Origin: JACCZX01 sp963791315
GTDB taxonomy: Bacteria; Pseudomonadota; Gammaproteobacteria; Burkholderiales; Burkholderiaceae_F
Length of the DNA: 64,000 nt
NCBI GenBank assembly: GCA_963791315.1
Contig: CAWBRQ010000004.1
Coordinates: 37,192-101,191 of the forward strand
Reading direction: 5' to 3'
The position numbers and the translations under genes were made by a program. Below are positions 18,024-26,576 of this stretch, piece after piece; the stretch's first letter is position 1, and every line of letters starts with the position of its first letter. Below the pieces are notes generated by a model. The model was given only the letters and a program-made list of their open reading frames with translations, did no database searches and was not told where the DNA came from.

Positions 18024-18458
18024 GTGAAGCTGGCCGACTGCGAGCTATGTAGGAGTGACGGCGGCACCATTGTGCTGGCCAACGAGTGGCTGCGCGTCAC
18101 GTTGGTCGATGAGCCCAATTACCCCGGCTATGTGCGGGTGATCTGGAACGAGCATGTGCGCGAGATGACCGAGCTCAGCGATGATGAGCGGCTGCGGTTG
18201 ATGCGCACGGTGTTCGCGGTCGAAGACGCGCAAATTGAGGTGCTCGAGCCGCTGAAAATGAATATCGCCAGCTTGGGCAACATGACTCCACATCTGCATT
18301 GGCATGTCATTGCCCGCTTCGCTGACGACCTGCATTACCCGCAGCCCGTGTGGGGTGCACCGCAGCGCACCCCCAACGATCAGACGCTGCTGGCGCGGCG
18401 CGCGCTAGTCGATCGGCTGCGCGAAGTGATTGCGGAAAAAGTTTCGCGCGTTAGCTAA
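18024..18458 (+). CDS. HIT family nucleotide-binding protein
   Basis: This 144-residue histidine triad protein has the active-site motif PHLHWHVIARF near residue 90. HIT proteins hydrolyse or transfer nucleotides from substrates such as AMP-lysine or dinucleoside polyphosphates. The N-terminal CELCRSDGG pair of cysteines may bind zinc. It starts 2 bp after the large flavoprotein stop, so the two are probably cotranscribed. Its specific substrate is unknown. Confidence 0.85.
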   Translation: MKLADCELCRSDGGTIVLANEWLRVTLVDEPNYPGYVRVIWNEHVREMTELSDDERLRLMRTVFAVEDAQIEVLEPLKMNIASLGNMTPHLHWHVIARFADDLHYPQPVWGAPQRTPNDQTLLARRALVDRLREVIAEKVSRVS

Positions 18459-18462
18459 TGCG

Positions 18463-18476
18463 AGGCCCCAGGGCCT
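18463..18476. terminator. Short hairpin between convergent genes
   Basis: AGGCCC and GGGCCT form a perfect 6-bp stem with a 2-base gap in the spacer between the HIT gene and the convergent Bax-inhibitor-like gene, overlapping the latter's stop. No T-run follows, so terminator function is only suggested by position. Confidence 0.3.
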
Positions 18477-19167
18477 AGTCGGAGTTGCCGCCGAAAATTC
18501 CGAGCAGTGCAAGCAGGCTCTGAAACACGTTGAACAGGCTCAGATAGATACCCAGCGTTGCGGTGATGTAGTTCGTCTCTTCGCCGTCGCGCACGCGCTT
18601 CAGGTCATACAAGATGAACGCGGTAAAGATGCCGACCGCAAGCACCATCATCGTCAGCATCAGCGCGCTCGACTGTATGAAAAAGTTGGCGATCATTCCG
18701 ACGAACACCATGACCGCGCCTACGAAAAGCCACTTGCCCATCGTCGACAAATCGCGCTTGATGACGGTCGACAGCGCTGCCATCCCGAAAAAGACCGCGC
18801 CCGTTCCGGCGAACGCGACCATGATCAAGCTCGCACCATTGCTCAGGCCAAGCACCGCACCGAGCAGCCGCGACAGCATCAGGCCCATGAAAAACGTGAA
18901 CCCCAGCAAGATCGGAACGCCCAGTGCTGAGTTCTTCGTCTTCTCAATGGCGAACATGAGTCCAAAGGCGCCCCCGAGAAAGACGATCAGGCTGATGCCG
19001 GGTGACATCGATCGCACGATTCCGGTCGACACTCCGAGCCACGCGCCCAGGACGGTGGGAACCATCGACAACGCCAACAGCCAATAGGTATTGCGCAGTA
19101 CCCGATTGCGCTCGACAACCAGCGCATCGGAATCGCGATAGCCAGAAGTTTGCAGGCTGGGATTCAT
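18475..19167 (-). CDS. Bax inhibitor-1/YccA family membrane protein
   Basis: This 230-residue protein has seven hydrophobic segments typical of the BI-1/YccA family, ending with NVFQSLLALLGIFGG. The family motif region NFFIQSSALMLTMMVLAVG and the DLKRVRDGEE loop are recognisable. E. coli YccA modulates FtsH proteolysis; other members act as pH-sensitive calcium leak channels. Start at 19167 (MNPSLQTSGYRD) is preferred over an upstream in-frame codon at 19212. It stands alone on the minus strand between a convergent HIT gene and the coaX operon. Confidence 0.85.
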   Translation of the reverse strand: MNPSLQTSGYRDSDALVVERNRVLRNTYWLLALSMVPTVLGAWLGVSTGIVRSMSPGISLIVFLGGAFGLMFAIEKTKNSALGVPILLGFTFFMGLMLSRLLGAVLGLSNGASLIMVAFAGTGAVFFGMAALSTVIKRDLSTMGKWLFVGAVMVFVGMIANFFIQSSALMLTMMVLAVGIFTAFILYDLKRVRDGEETNYITATLGIYLSLFNVFQSLLALLGIFGGNSD

Positions 19168-19273
19168 AGGTTCTCCAATAGATGATCGGTGACGCGTAAC
19201 GGTCCGCGGCAACAGTTTAGCTTGTCATTTGAGCGGTCGGGCGCGGGACCGACCGATGGCAAACCCCTGGCCG

Positions 19274-19498
19274 CTACTGCCCGATCGCCGAATCTGGGCC
19301 GCCACTTTTTGCCTGGCTCGCACGCTCACGCAGCTTCTGCACTTCTTTTTCGCTAAGTACGCGAAAACGCTCGGCCTGGATCTGGCGCGCCACGCGCTCC
19401 GGTTCGCGACCACTTTCGCCGACGCGCCCGAACGCACCCTGCTGCCACGCGAACAGCGCAAGGTTCAGCAATACCAAGATGAGAAACGCGAGTTTCAT
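19274..19498 (-). CDS. Small membrane-anchored protein (SPOR-protein N-terminus without SPOR domain)
   Basis: This 74-residue protein has one N-terminal membrane segment (LAFLILVLLNLALFAWQQG) followed by a charged stretch SGREPERVARQIQAERFRVLSE. Proteins downstream of coaX in related bacteria begin in this way and continue into a SPOR peptidoglycan-binding domain. Here the protein stops soon afterwards, and only about 100 bp remain before the next gene, so the SPOR domain is absent. It overlaps the coaX stop by 4 bp and is likely the third gene of a birA-coaX transcript. Function unknown. Confidence 0.6.
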   Translation of the reverse strand: MKLAFLILVLLNLALFAWQQGAFGRVGESGREPERVARQIQAERFRVLSEKEVQKLRERASQAKSGGPDSAIGQ

Positions 19499-20316
19499 TG
19501 TTCCTTCGAATCGAATTGCGCGCGCAGTGCAAGGCCGCGCAAGACAAGATTATGTTCGATCTCTGCGGCCATCGACAGGCGCGTCAGCAGTACCTCGGCA
19601 TGGCCGCCGGTCAGAATCAGGCGCGGTTCGGCATACAGATGCACGGCAAAGCGATGCCAGATCCGATACACCAGGCCGGCCTGAGCATCGAGCACGCCGG
19701 TAACAATGGCCGCATCGGTGTTGTCCGGAAAGTCTGCGACGTTCGCGGAAAAATCGGCGTCAGCGTGAGGCAGGCCCGCCGTGCGAAGCGCGAGGGAGTC
19801 GAGCATCAGGCGCACACCGGGCGCGATCACGCCGCCGATGAATTTCCCGACAAATCTTGTTTGCTCGTCATCGCCATCCGCATCGACACAATCGATGGTC
19901 GTAGCAGTGCCGGCGTTAACGACTACGAGCGAGCGTGCCGCGCCTTGCAAATTCGATGTCGAGCACGCTCCCAAAAGGCAGTGCCAGCGATCAGCGCCGA
20001 GCTGCGTCGGGTTGCGATATCCATTGGTCAGCACAATCGGCCCAGCGAACTGTCTCTGCGAGCGCAGCCACCGGACCGGCTGCGACTGTGCCATCTGGGC
20101 TGCCTGTTCGACGGCGGCAACAACCTGCGCGTCAGCGACGTTGCAAGCGAAAACCTGTGTGCCGGGCGCCACACTGTTCCGCCAGTGCTCCAGCAGACAC
20201 GCGGCGATTTCACTGACGCCTTGGTGCGACTGCCTTTGCGGCGCGCGCAGTTCTCCGTTCGCCGCCATCTGCGCCCATTTGATCGCCGAGTTACCGACGT
20301 CGACCAACAGCGTCAT
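19495..20316 (-). CDS. coaX: Type III pantothenate kinase
   Basis: This 273-residue protein catalyses the first step of coenzyme A synthesis. The phosphate-binding DVGNSAIKWA motif is at the N-terminus, the pantothenate-pocket GADRW motif is near residue 107, and VVNAGTATTIDCV is near residue 130. Type III kinases are not feedback-inhibited by CoA. The gene overlaps birA by 4 bp upstream and the small membrane protein by 4 bp downstream, the standard betaproteobacterial order. Confidence 0.92.
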   Translation of the reverse strand: MTLLVDVGNSAIKWAQMAANGELRAPQRQSHQGVSEIAACLLEHWRNSVAPGTQVFACNVADAQVVAAVEQAAQMAQSQPVRWLRSQRQFAGPIVLTNGYRNPTQLGADRWHCLLGACSTSNLQGAARSLVVVNAGTATTIDCVDADGDDEQTRFVGKFIGGVIAPGVRLMLDSLALRTAGLPHADADFSANVADFPDNTDAAIVTGVLDAQAGLVYRIWHRFAVHLYAEPRLILTGGHAEVLLTRLSMAAEIEHNLVLRGLALRAQFDSKEQ

Positions 20317-21146
20317 TGCCGCACCGACACGTCTCCCACGCTGACAGCGTGGCGTTGCCCTTCGGCTTCAATGACCAGGCGGCCGTGACGATCGACCTCG
20401 ATCACGCGGCCGCGCCGGACGCCTGGCCCGTCGTGCAGCACATCGACGCATTCACCGCGGAATTCGAGTAGCTGATTGAAGCGCGCGCGAAAGGGATCGA
20501 AACCGTCCCGCATGAAGCGCGCCGCTGCGCTAAAGATTGCGCTCGCGAACAGCCCGATCCACTGCTCGCGCGAGCGCTGGACGGCCGCATCCAGCAGTTG
20601 GTCGAGCGCGATTACCGGCTGCCCTATCGAGCGTCGCATCGCTTCGTCCAGATGAACATTGATACCTACACCCACCACCAGCGTGTGCTGTGCATCGCGA
20701 TCGGCCACAAGCTCAGTCAGAATGCCTCCCAGCTTGCAGCCCTGAATGCGAACATCGTTCGGCCACTTGAGCTGCGCTGCGATGCCACACTCAGCGAGAC
20801 TCTCGGCCAGCGCAACACCGCACACCAGGGTTATCGCCGGCAGCGATTGCGAAGCGTCGGCAATGGGAATCGCAACGCTAAACAACAACGCATCGCCGGG
20901 CGCCGCACGCCACTGTCGCTCTTTACGTCCGCGGCCGCCGCTTTGAAAATCAGCGGCACGCAGTAGACGGTGGGCCGGCTGTTGCACCCTGGCGCGGCCG
21001 ACCAGGTCGGCGTTCGTGGACACCGTCACGGCTACCGCCTCTGCCGCGCAATGGTTACTCCATTCGGGCGCCAGTGCTTCGGCGATCGCTGCCGCAGAAA
21101 GCGGCGACGCACCGGCTTGAGCCAAGGGCTGCATTGAATTCAGCAT
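20313..21146 (-). CDS. birA: Biotin-[acetyl-CoA-carboxylase] ligase
   Basis: This 277-residue biotin protein ligase would attach biotin to the carboxyl carrier domains of acetyl-CoA carboxylase and methylcrotonyl-CoA carboxylase, the latter encoded in this window. The biotinyl-AMP loop is SGGRGRKERQW (usual form GRGRxGRxW, here with K-E), and LKWPNDVRIQGCKLGGIL is the central motif. It lacks the N-terminal DNA-binding domain, so it is not a repressor. The start at 21146 (ATG) was chosen; a TTG at 21155 is also possible. Confidence 0.88.
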   Translation of the reverse strand: MLNSMQPLAQAGASPLSAAAIAEALAPEWSNHCAAEAVAVTVSTNADLVGRARVQQPAHRLLRAADFQSGGRGRKERQWRAAPGDALLFSVAIPIADASQSLPAITLVCGVALAESLAECGIAAQLKWPNDVRIQGCKLGGILTELVADRDAQHTLVVGVGINVHLDEAMRRSIGQPVIALDQLLDAAVQRSREQWIGLFASAIFSAAARFMRDGFDPFRARFNQLLEFRGECVDVLHDGPGVRRGRVIEVDRHGRLVIEAEGQRHAVSVGDVSVRQ

Positions 21147-21266
21147 TGCAAGCAAACAATCGTCTCCAAAATCTGATCCCCTTCACACGGCAATCGAATT
21201 TAACATCGGTTCCCTCGTCATTACGCGCGGTTGTCAGTGCGCGCACATGCATCCGACAATGGTTTC

Positions 21267-22436
21267 ATGACGCCTTTGCACTTCACCGGCAAGCCCTGGC
21301 ATTCGCGGAGTTCACCGCTAGCGCGCGCTGCTTGTGCGACGTATGCACTGCTGCTGCTCTATGCGGGGTTGGCACCCTGGAGCGGCTGGCGTGATCTTGG
21401 CTTGAATCCGTTCGCGTATTTATCGGCGCCGATTCCTGCGCATGTCACGAACTTCGATCTCGTCGTCAATGTGCTCGCCTATCTACCGTTCGGTGCGTTG
21501 CTGGTATTCGCGCTGCACCCGGCCAAGCGCGGGATGACTGCCGTGTTGATCGCGCTATCGCTCGGGCTATTGCTCGCCGCCTTTGTCGAGGCGGCGCAAA
21601 CTTTCTTGCCGACGCGGATTCCGTCGAACCTCGATCTACTGACCAACACCGCCGGCGCCGCGTTGGGAGCCCTGATCGCGGCGCCCTTCGCTTCAAACGT
21701 GATCGATCGCGGCCGATTGGCCGATTGGCGGCTACGTTGGTTCGAACGCGATGCATCGCTGTTGCTGCTGCTGATCGCGGCGTGGCCCGCCGCGCAAATC
21801 TATCCGGAGCCGATGTTGTTCGGCAACGGCAACATCACAAGCACGCTGAGCGCGCTGGTGACGGCGTTGGGTGCGATGCTGCCAATCGACGATGCGGTGT
21901 TCGCTGTGACCGAGTTTGCCGATTCTTTCGAAGTGGCCGAATTCACACTGGCCGAGGCGTTCGTGGTGGCGGCGGCGGTTCTTGCGGTGGGGCTCACGTT
22001 CAATTCGACCATGCGACCCAATGCACCGCGAGTGAAGCTCCTACTAGCGCTGCTAGTGGTCGCCCTGTTGTCCAAGACCCTCGGCAATGCGGTGCAGTTT
22101 GGTCCGGAGCGCGCATTGGCGTGGCTGACGCCTGGCGCTTACGGTGGGCTGGCGCTCGGGGTCCTCTCGCTATTGGCTGCCAGCGCCGGACCGCGCATCT
22201 GGTCCGCGCGCTTCGCGATGCTGGCGCTTGTCGCACTCGTCGTGGCAGTCAATCTTGTGCCGGAAAATCCGTACTACATTGATGCCATCAGCGCGTGGCG
22301 CCAAGGCAAGTTGCTGAACTTCAATGCGCTGGCGCACTGGCTGTCACTGCTGTGGCCGTATGCCTTGGGTTTCGGGCTCGTCATTGCGCTTTTGCCGAAC
22401 GCCGCGGCTCGGCGCGGCTCCCCTGCGTCCCTATAA
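21267..22436 (+). CDS. VanZ family membrane protein
   Basis: This 389-residue protein has about nine to ten transmembrane segments. The N-terminal part has the VanZ pattern, with NVLAYLPFGALLVFAL and the motif EAAQTFLPTRIPSNLDLLTN near residue 120. VanZ relates to low-level teicoplanin resistance in enterococci; in Gram-negatives the role is unknown. The start at 21267 (MTPLHFTGKPW) is preferred over 21231. It is divergent from birA and ends 6 bp before the ferredoxin gene. Confidence 0.8.
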   Translation: MTPLHFTGKPWHSRSSPLARAACATYALLLLYAGLAPWSGWRDLGLNPFAYLSAPIPAHVTNFDLVVNVLAYLPFGALLVFALHPAKRGMTAVLIALSLGLLLAAFVEAAQTFLPTRIPSNLDLLTNTAGAALGALIAAPFASNVIDRGRLADWRLRWFERDASLLLLLIAAWPAAQIYPEPMLFGNGNITSTLSALVTALGAMLPIDDAVFAVTEFADSFEVAEFTLAEAFVVAAAVLAVGLTFNSTMRPNAPRVKLLLALLVVALLSKTLGNAVQFGPERALAWLTPGAYGGLALGVLSLLAASAGPRIWSARFAMLALVALVVAVNLVPENPYYIDAISAWRQGKLLNFNALAHWLSLLWPYALGFGLVIALLPNAAARRGSPASL

Positions 22437-22442
22437 TTGCGC

Positions 22443-22751
22443 ATGAGTTACTACAAGCGTCACGTTTTCTTCTGCCTGAACGAGCGCGACGACGGTTCGG
22501 CATGTTGCGCCAACCATAACGCGGCCGCCATGCAGAAGCACGCCAAAGGTCGCATCAAAGAGCTTGACTTGAACGGCGAAGGAAAGATTCGGATCAACAA
22601 GTCCGGCTGCCTCGATCGATGCCAGGAGGGTCCTTGCGTCGTCGTCTACCCCGACGGTGTCTGGTACACCTACGTCGATGAGAAAGACATTGACGAGATC
22701 GTCGACCGCCACCTTGTGAAAGGCGAAATCGTCGAACGGCTTCGCATTTAG
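22443..22751 (+). CDS. Thioredoxin-like 2Fe-2S ferredoxin
   Basis: This 102-residue protein has an N-terminal FFCLNERDDGSACC and a later INKSGCLDRCQEGPCVVVYPDG. That gives the cysteine spacing of thioredoxin-fold 2Fe-2S ferredoxins. It would serve in electron transfer; its partner is unknown. The ATG at 22443 is chosen over an upstream TTG. The alpha/beta hydrolase gene follows 23 bp later, a common pair in betaproteobacteria. Confidence 0.85.
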   Translation: MSYYKRHVFFCLNERDDGSACCANHNAAAMQKHAKGRIKELDLNGEGKIRINKSGCLDRCQEGPCVVVYPDGVWYTYVDEKDIDEIVDRHLVKGEIVERLRI

Positions 22752-22774
22752 CAAGCCTTCAAGACTTCCAAACG

Positions 22775-23461
22775 ATGCTGGCGTCGATCGAGAAATTGCT
22801 GGTCGACGGGCCCAATGGCGCCATCGAAGTTGCGCTCGACTGGCCGGCGGATGTGCCGCAGGGGATTGTCTATGTAGGGCACCCGCATCCGCTCTACGGC
22901 GGGACGTTGGACAACAAGGTCGTGGCCACTATCGCGCGCGCGTTCGCCGGCATGGGGTGGCTCGCAGTGCGCTTTAACTTTCGCGGTGTGGGACGCTCGG
23001 CCGGTGAACACGATGAAGGCAACGGCGAGACCGAAGACTTTCTGCACTTGATCGAGATGGTGCCCACGCTTCCGGCCGTGAGTTCGAGGCTTTCCAGTCC
23101 GCTGCCGATCGCCGTCGCCGGTTTTTCGTTCGGCAGTTTTGTTGCCGCCAAAGCCGCGCATGCACTGTCTACGTCGAACCGCGGGGTCAAGTACGTAGTG
23201 CTGATCGGCGCGGCAGCCGGCAAATGGCCGATGCCGCCTGTCGCACGCGAAGCGCTCGTGATTCATGGTGAGCTGGATGAAACGATTCCGCTTGTCGACG
23301 TGCTTGACTGGGCGCGCCCCCAAGAGTTGCCGATTGTTGTTATTCCGGGGGCGGAGCACTTCTTTCACCGCCGGCTGGGGCTGCTAAAGCGCCTGATAAG
23401 TGCACATATTCTCGGCATGCGCGCAATTGACGCCGCCTCGCAAAGTGATCAAAGTTACTGA
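22775..23461 (+). CDS. Alpha/beta hydrolase
   Basis: This 228-residue hydrolase of the COG2945 type opens with VYVGHPHPLYGGTLDNKVV, followed by RFNFRGVGRSAG. The nucleophile elbow is AGFSFGSFVAA (Ser), the acid lies near HGELDETIPL, and the histidine is in PGAEHFFHRR. Substrate is unknown. It ends immediately before the next gene (stop at 23459-23461, ATG at 23462), so the three plus-strand genes here are probably cotranscribed. Confidence 0.85.
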   Translation: MLASIEKLLVDGPNGAIEVALDWPADVPQGIVYVGHPHPLYGGTLDNKVVATIARAFAGMGWLAVRFNFRGVGRSAGEHDEGNGETEDFLHLIEMVPTLPAVSSRLSSPLPIAVAGFSFGSFVAAKAAHALSTSNRGVKYVVLIGAAAGKWPMPPVAREALVIHGELDETIPLVDVLDWARPQELPIVVIPGAEHFFHRRLGLLKRLISAHILGMRAIDAASQSDQSY

Positions 23462-23998
23462 ATGGATGGAACTCTCGTCTATTCGAAGACACCGCGCGGC
23501 ATTGCGGAAATCTCACTGCGCAGCGCACAGCTGCCGATGACGGCGCGCCGCGTGCTGATCATGATCGATGGCAAGCGCACGATCGATGATCTGTCGGTTC
23601 TCGGCAAACAAGATGACATCGAAAACGCCATTGCAAGCCTTGAAAGCGGCGGACTCATTCAACGCGTTGCATACCAAAGCGCAATCGACGTGCCGACGAT
23701 CAATGGCCGCGACACAGATGCCGCCCTCTCGAGCGCGCTCGGCGGTCCGAGCACTAGCGGTGGACTCGACGATCGCGACCAGAACCCGATGACGCTAGAC
23801 GAAGTCAAGCGTCGCGCCGTGCGTGGTCTGCACGATCGCCTCGGGCCCGAAGCCGACACCTTGGCAACGCGCATCGAAAGCTGCCGCACGATCGAAGAAT
23901 TTCGCTATCGCGTGCGCGAAGCCGAGCGCCTGATTTCGACCGCGCTCGGTCCCGGTGCGGCGCAGGAATATCTGAAAGCGCTGCGCCGCCGCGCCTGA
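23462..23998 (+). CDS. Conserved hypothetical protein
   Basis: This 178-residue soluble protein has no signal peptide or membrane segment. The N-terminal half (YSKTPRGIAEISLRSAQLP, RVLIMIDGKRTIDDL) looks like a small winged-helix-like module found in other betaproteobacterial hypotheticals. The C-terminal half is helical and charged. It starts right at the preceding hydrolase stop. I cannot assign a function. Confidence 0.7.
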   Translation: MDGTLVYSKTPRGIAEISLRSAQLPMTARRVLIMIDGKRTIDDLSVLGKQDDIENAIASLESGGLIQRVAYQSAIDVPTINGRDTDAALSSALGGPSTSGGLDDRDQNPMTLDEVKRRAVRGLHDRLGPEADTLATRIESCRTIEEFRYRVREAERLISTALGPGAAQEYLKALRRRA

Positions 23999-24035
23999 GG
24001 GGCCGAGCACCTGGTGAACGCGCACTGAACCACGG

Positions 24036-24064
24036 CGGGAGTTGGCGCTCCAACTTCAGTCCCG
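24036..24064. repeat. REP-like imperfect palindrome
   Basis: In the 123-bp gap before dacC, CGGGA at 24036-24040 pairs with TCCCG at 24060-24064, and an inner stem GTTGG/CCAAC encloses CGCT. It lacks a T-run, so a REP-type extragenic palindrome is more likely than an intrinsic terminator. Confidence 0.4.
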
Positions 24065-24121
24065 ATCTCGTTCGCTTGCTTTCGCTATTCTGCTACCCCG
24101 ACTACCCACATCAACCTGCCG

Positions 24122-25315
24122 TTGATCATTTTGCGTTTTACCGTTTCTCTTTTCATCGCCTCCTTGCTTGGGGCGACCTCGTGCGTGTTCGCGCAACCGG
24201 CGCCGATGCTGGCAGCGCGCGCCTGGATTCTCGTCGACGCCACCAGCGGTGCGCGCCTGGCAGCGTTTGAACCTGCGGCGCGTCTGGAGCCGGCGTCATT
24301 GACGAAGTTGATGACGGCGTATGTCGTGTTCACGGCGCTCAACGAGAAGCGAATCGCGCTTGCCGACAAGGTCGCCGTTTCGCCCGCCGCGTTCGCAACC
24401 CCCGGCAAGCTGGGCTCGCGCATGTATCTCGAACCCGGCCGCGAGGTCAATGTCGACCAGCTGTTGCGCGGAATGCTGACGGTGTCAGCCAGTGATGCTG
24501 CCGTCGCGCTCGCGGAGCACAGCGCGGGAAGTGTCGATGCATTCGTCGAGAGAATGAACGCTGAGGTGCGCCGTCTCGGGATGAGCAACACGCACTTCTC
24601 AAACCCAGCCGGTCTGTCGGATGCGCAAAACTATTCGAGCGCCGAGGATATGGCGATCCTCGCGCGGCGCTTGCTGACCGATTTTCCGCAGCACGCATCC
24701 TTATTTGGCCAGCGCGACTTTGCCTATAACAATGTGTCGCAGACGAATCGCAACCGACTTTTGTGGACCGATTCGCATGTCGACGGCATGAAGACCGGGC
24801 ACTTGTCGGCCGCGGGATGGTCGGTCGTGGCGACAACGGCACGGCCGCAGGGCGATGGTGAGCGCGCGTTTCAGCGGCGACTGATTGCGGTGGTGCTGGG
24901 AGCGACGAGCGACGCGGCACGTACGCAGGAGACGCTGCGCCTGATCAATCACGGATATGCGGCTTTTGACACGGTCCAGGTTTATCGTCGCGGCGATGTG
25001 CTGGCCACGCCCGTCATCTGGAAAGGCGATCGCGGCATCGTGCCGGTCGGCGTTGACCGCGACGTATACGTTACCGTTCCCGCGAGCGAACTGCGGGCAC
25101 TCGGAACCGAGCCGTTGAAATCGTCGCTCGAGCGTTCCGATCCCCTCGTCGCGCCGCTGCAACGTGGCGAGACGGTCGGCCGGATGACGATCAGCGCCGG
25201 CGGGCGTCAAGTTGCCGAAGTTCCGGTCGTGGCTCTCGAGCGAATCGAGTCGGGCGGTTTGTTGCGCCGCGCGTACGATGCCATCGTGCTGTGGTGGAGG
25301 AAGCGCAATGGTTGA
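24122..25315 (+). CDS. dacC: D-alanyl-D-alanine carboxypeptidase (PBP5/6 type)
   Basis: This 397-residue low-molecular-weight penicillin-binding protein trims pentapeptides in the periplasm. It has a signal peptide (TVSLFIASLLGATSCVFA), the SLTK box (Ser59-Lys62), the KTG box (224-226) and a C-terminal beta domain ending in a basic amphipathic anchor (YDAIVLWWRKRNG). The second box, normally SxN, reads Ser122-Ala-Ser124, so the asparagine is missing. The start is a TTG at 24122; no ATG fits the signal peptide. Its 3' end overlaps the transaminase gene by 8 bp. Confidence 0.88.
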   Translation: MIILRFTVSLFIASLLGATSCVFAQPAPMLAARAWILVDATSGARLAAFEPAARLEPASLTKLMTAYVVFTALNEKRIALADKVAVSPAAFATPGKLGSRMYLEPGREVNVDQLLRGMLTVSASDAAVALAEHSAGSVDAFVERMNAEVRRLGMSNTHFSNPAGLSDAQNYSSAEDMAILARRLLTDFPQHASLFGQRDFAYNNVSQTNRNRLLWTDSHVDGMKTGHLSAAGWSVVATTARPQGDGERAFQRRLIAVVLGATSDAARTQETLRLINHGYAAFDTVQVYRRGDVLATPVIWKGDRGIVPVGVDRDVYVTVPASELRALGTEPLKSSLERSDPLVAPLQRGETVGRMTISAGGRQVAEVPVVALERIESGGLLRRAYDAIVLWWRKRNG

Positions 25316-26276
25316 ATCGCGGGGCGAGACCGCTGACTGGCAGCGCGCTACCTGTTATTTGAATGGCGAATGGACGGCGTTGATCGACGCAAAAGTGTCG
25401 GTGCTCGATCGCGGATTTATCTTTGGTGACGGCGTGTACGAAGTGATTGCCGTCGACACGGTGGGCGGGATCCAGGCGCCGTTTCGCGCACACGCGCACT
25501 TCGCACGCCTGCAGCGTAGCCTCGATGCGGTTCGAATTCAGAATCCGCTGCAAATCGAACAATGGCTCGATCTGACCGCGGAGGTCATCGAGCGCCACCC
25601 ATGGCCGCGTCAGTTGGTCTATGTGCAGATCACGCGCGGCGTGGCAAAGCGAGACCATCCTTTTCCGGCCGGCGTCGCGCCGACGGTGTTCGTTTCCACT
25701 TCTCCGTGGCCATCGATTCCGCACGAACAAGTCGAGCACGGAGTCGCTGCGGTTACTCATGTAGACGAGCGCTGGCTGCATTGCGATATCAAGAGCACTT
25801 CATTGCTCGGTAACGTTTTGATGAAGCAGTACGCGATCGACCAAGGTGCAAGCGAGACCGTGATGTTGCGCGACGGGTTTTTGACCGAAGGGTCCAGCAC
25901 CAATGTCAGCGTGATCAAGCACGGTGTGATTGCTACGCCGCCGAAAACCGTGCAGTTGCTGCCCGGCATCACCGTTGACGGCATTGCGCACATTGCAGGA
26001 CAACACGGCGTCAGAGTCGATGTTCGACCGATTGCGGCGAGTGAGCTCAAGGGCGCCGATGAAATATGGCTCAGTTCGTCCGGCCGTGAAGTCCTGGCCA
26101 TCGTTTCGCTGGACGGCGCAGTGGTCGGCGCCGGAACAGATGCGGGCAAACCCGGCCCTATGTATCGGAAGATGCATCAATGGTTTCAGCAAGCCAAGCA
26201 AGAAGACGCGCGTGAATGGGCAGCGCAGCGAGATGCACACCTCACAAGACGGCGCGCGAGCGAGCGAGTCGCATGA
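25308..26276 (+). CDS. dat: D-amino-acid (D-alanine) aminotransferase
   Basis: This 322-residue class IV PLP aminotransferase has the PLP lysine in HCDIKSTSLLGNVL, the family segment TEGSSTNVSVI, and an N-terminal DRGFIFGDGVYEVI. It interconverts D-alanine and D-glutamate with 2-oxoacids for peptidoglycan precursors, consistent with the adjoining carboxypeptidase gene. The start at 25308 (MVESRGETAD) overlaps dacC by 8 bp, and the stop overlaps the DUF493 gene by 4 bp. A branched-chain transaminase is less likely given this context. Confidence 0.82.
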   Translation: MVESRGETADWQRATCYLNGEWTALIDAKVSVLDRGFIFGDGVYEVIAVDTVGGIQAPFRAHAHFARLQRSLDAVRIQNPLQIEQWLDLTAEVIERHPWPRQLVYVQITRGVAKRDHPFPAGVAPTVFVSTSPWPSIPHEQVEHGVAAVTHVDERWLHCDIKSTSLLGNVLMKQYAIDQGASETVMLRDGFLTEGSSTNVSVIKHGVIATPPKTVQLLPGITVDGIAHIAGQHGVRVDVRPIAASELKGADEIWLSSSGREVLAIVSLDGAVVGAGTDAGKPGPMYRKMHQWFQQAKQEDAREWAAQRDAHLTRRRASERVA

Positions 26277-26566
26277 GTAACGAACCCAAACCCTCAGACC
26301 TGACGCCCCGCCCACCGGGATTGACGTTTCCGACTGATTTTCCGATCAAGGTGATGGGACGCCGGGTCGATGAGTTCGCGCAGGCAATCGTCGAGGTCGT
26401 GCAGTTACACGCACCGGATTTCGACCCCAGCACCCTCGAGATGCGAACCTCGAAGGACGGCAACTACCTGTCGGTCACCGCCACCATCCGCGCGACGTCG
26501 CGCGAGCAGCTCGACGATTTGTATCGGGCCTTGACCAGCCATCCACTGGTCAAGGTCGTGCTGTAG
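26273..26566 (+). CDS. ybeD: DUF493 (YbeD) family protein
   Basis: This 97-residue protein of the YbeD/DUF493 family has the core TFPTDFPIKVMGRRVDEFAQ and the terminal LYRALTSHPLVKVVL. YbeD has an ACT-like fold and is conserved next to lipB and dacA-type genes. Its role is thought regulatory but is not known. The start overlaps the aminotransferase stop (ATGA), and lipB begins 10 bp later. Confidence 0.88.
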   Translation: MSNEPKPSDLTPRPPGLTFPTDFPIKVMGRRVDEFAQAIVEVVQLHAPDFDPSTLEMRTSKDGNYLSVTATIRATSREQLDDLYRALTSHPLVKVVL

Positions 26567-26576
26567 GGCTCTGCCG

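Noticed and set aside
24001..24121. Intrinsic terminator before dacC
   Set aside because: The palindrome lacks a T-run on either strand and has a nested REP-like form, so it is listed as a repeat.
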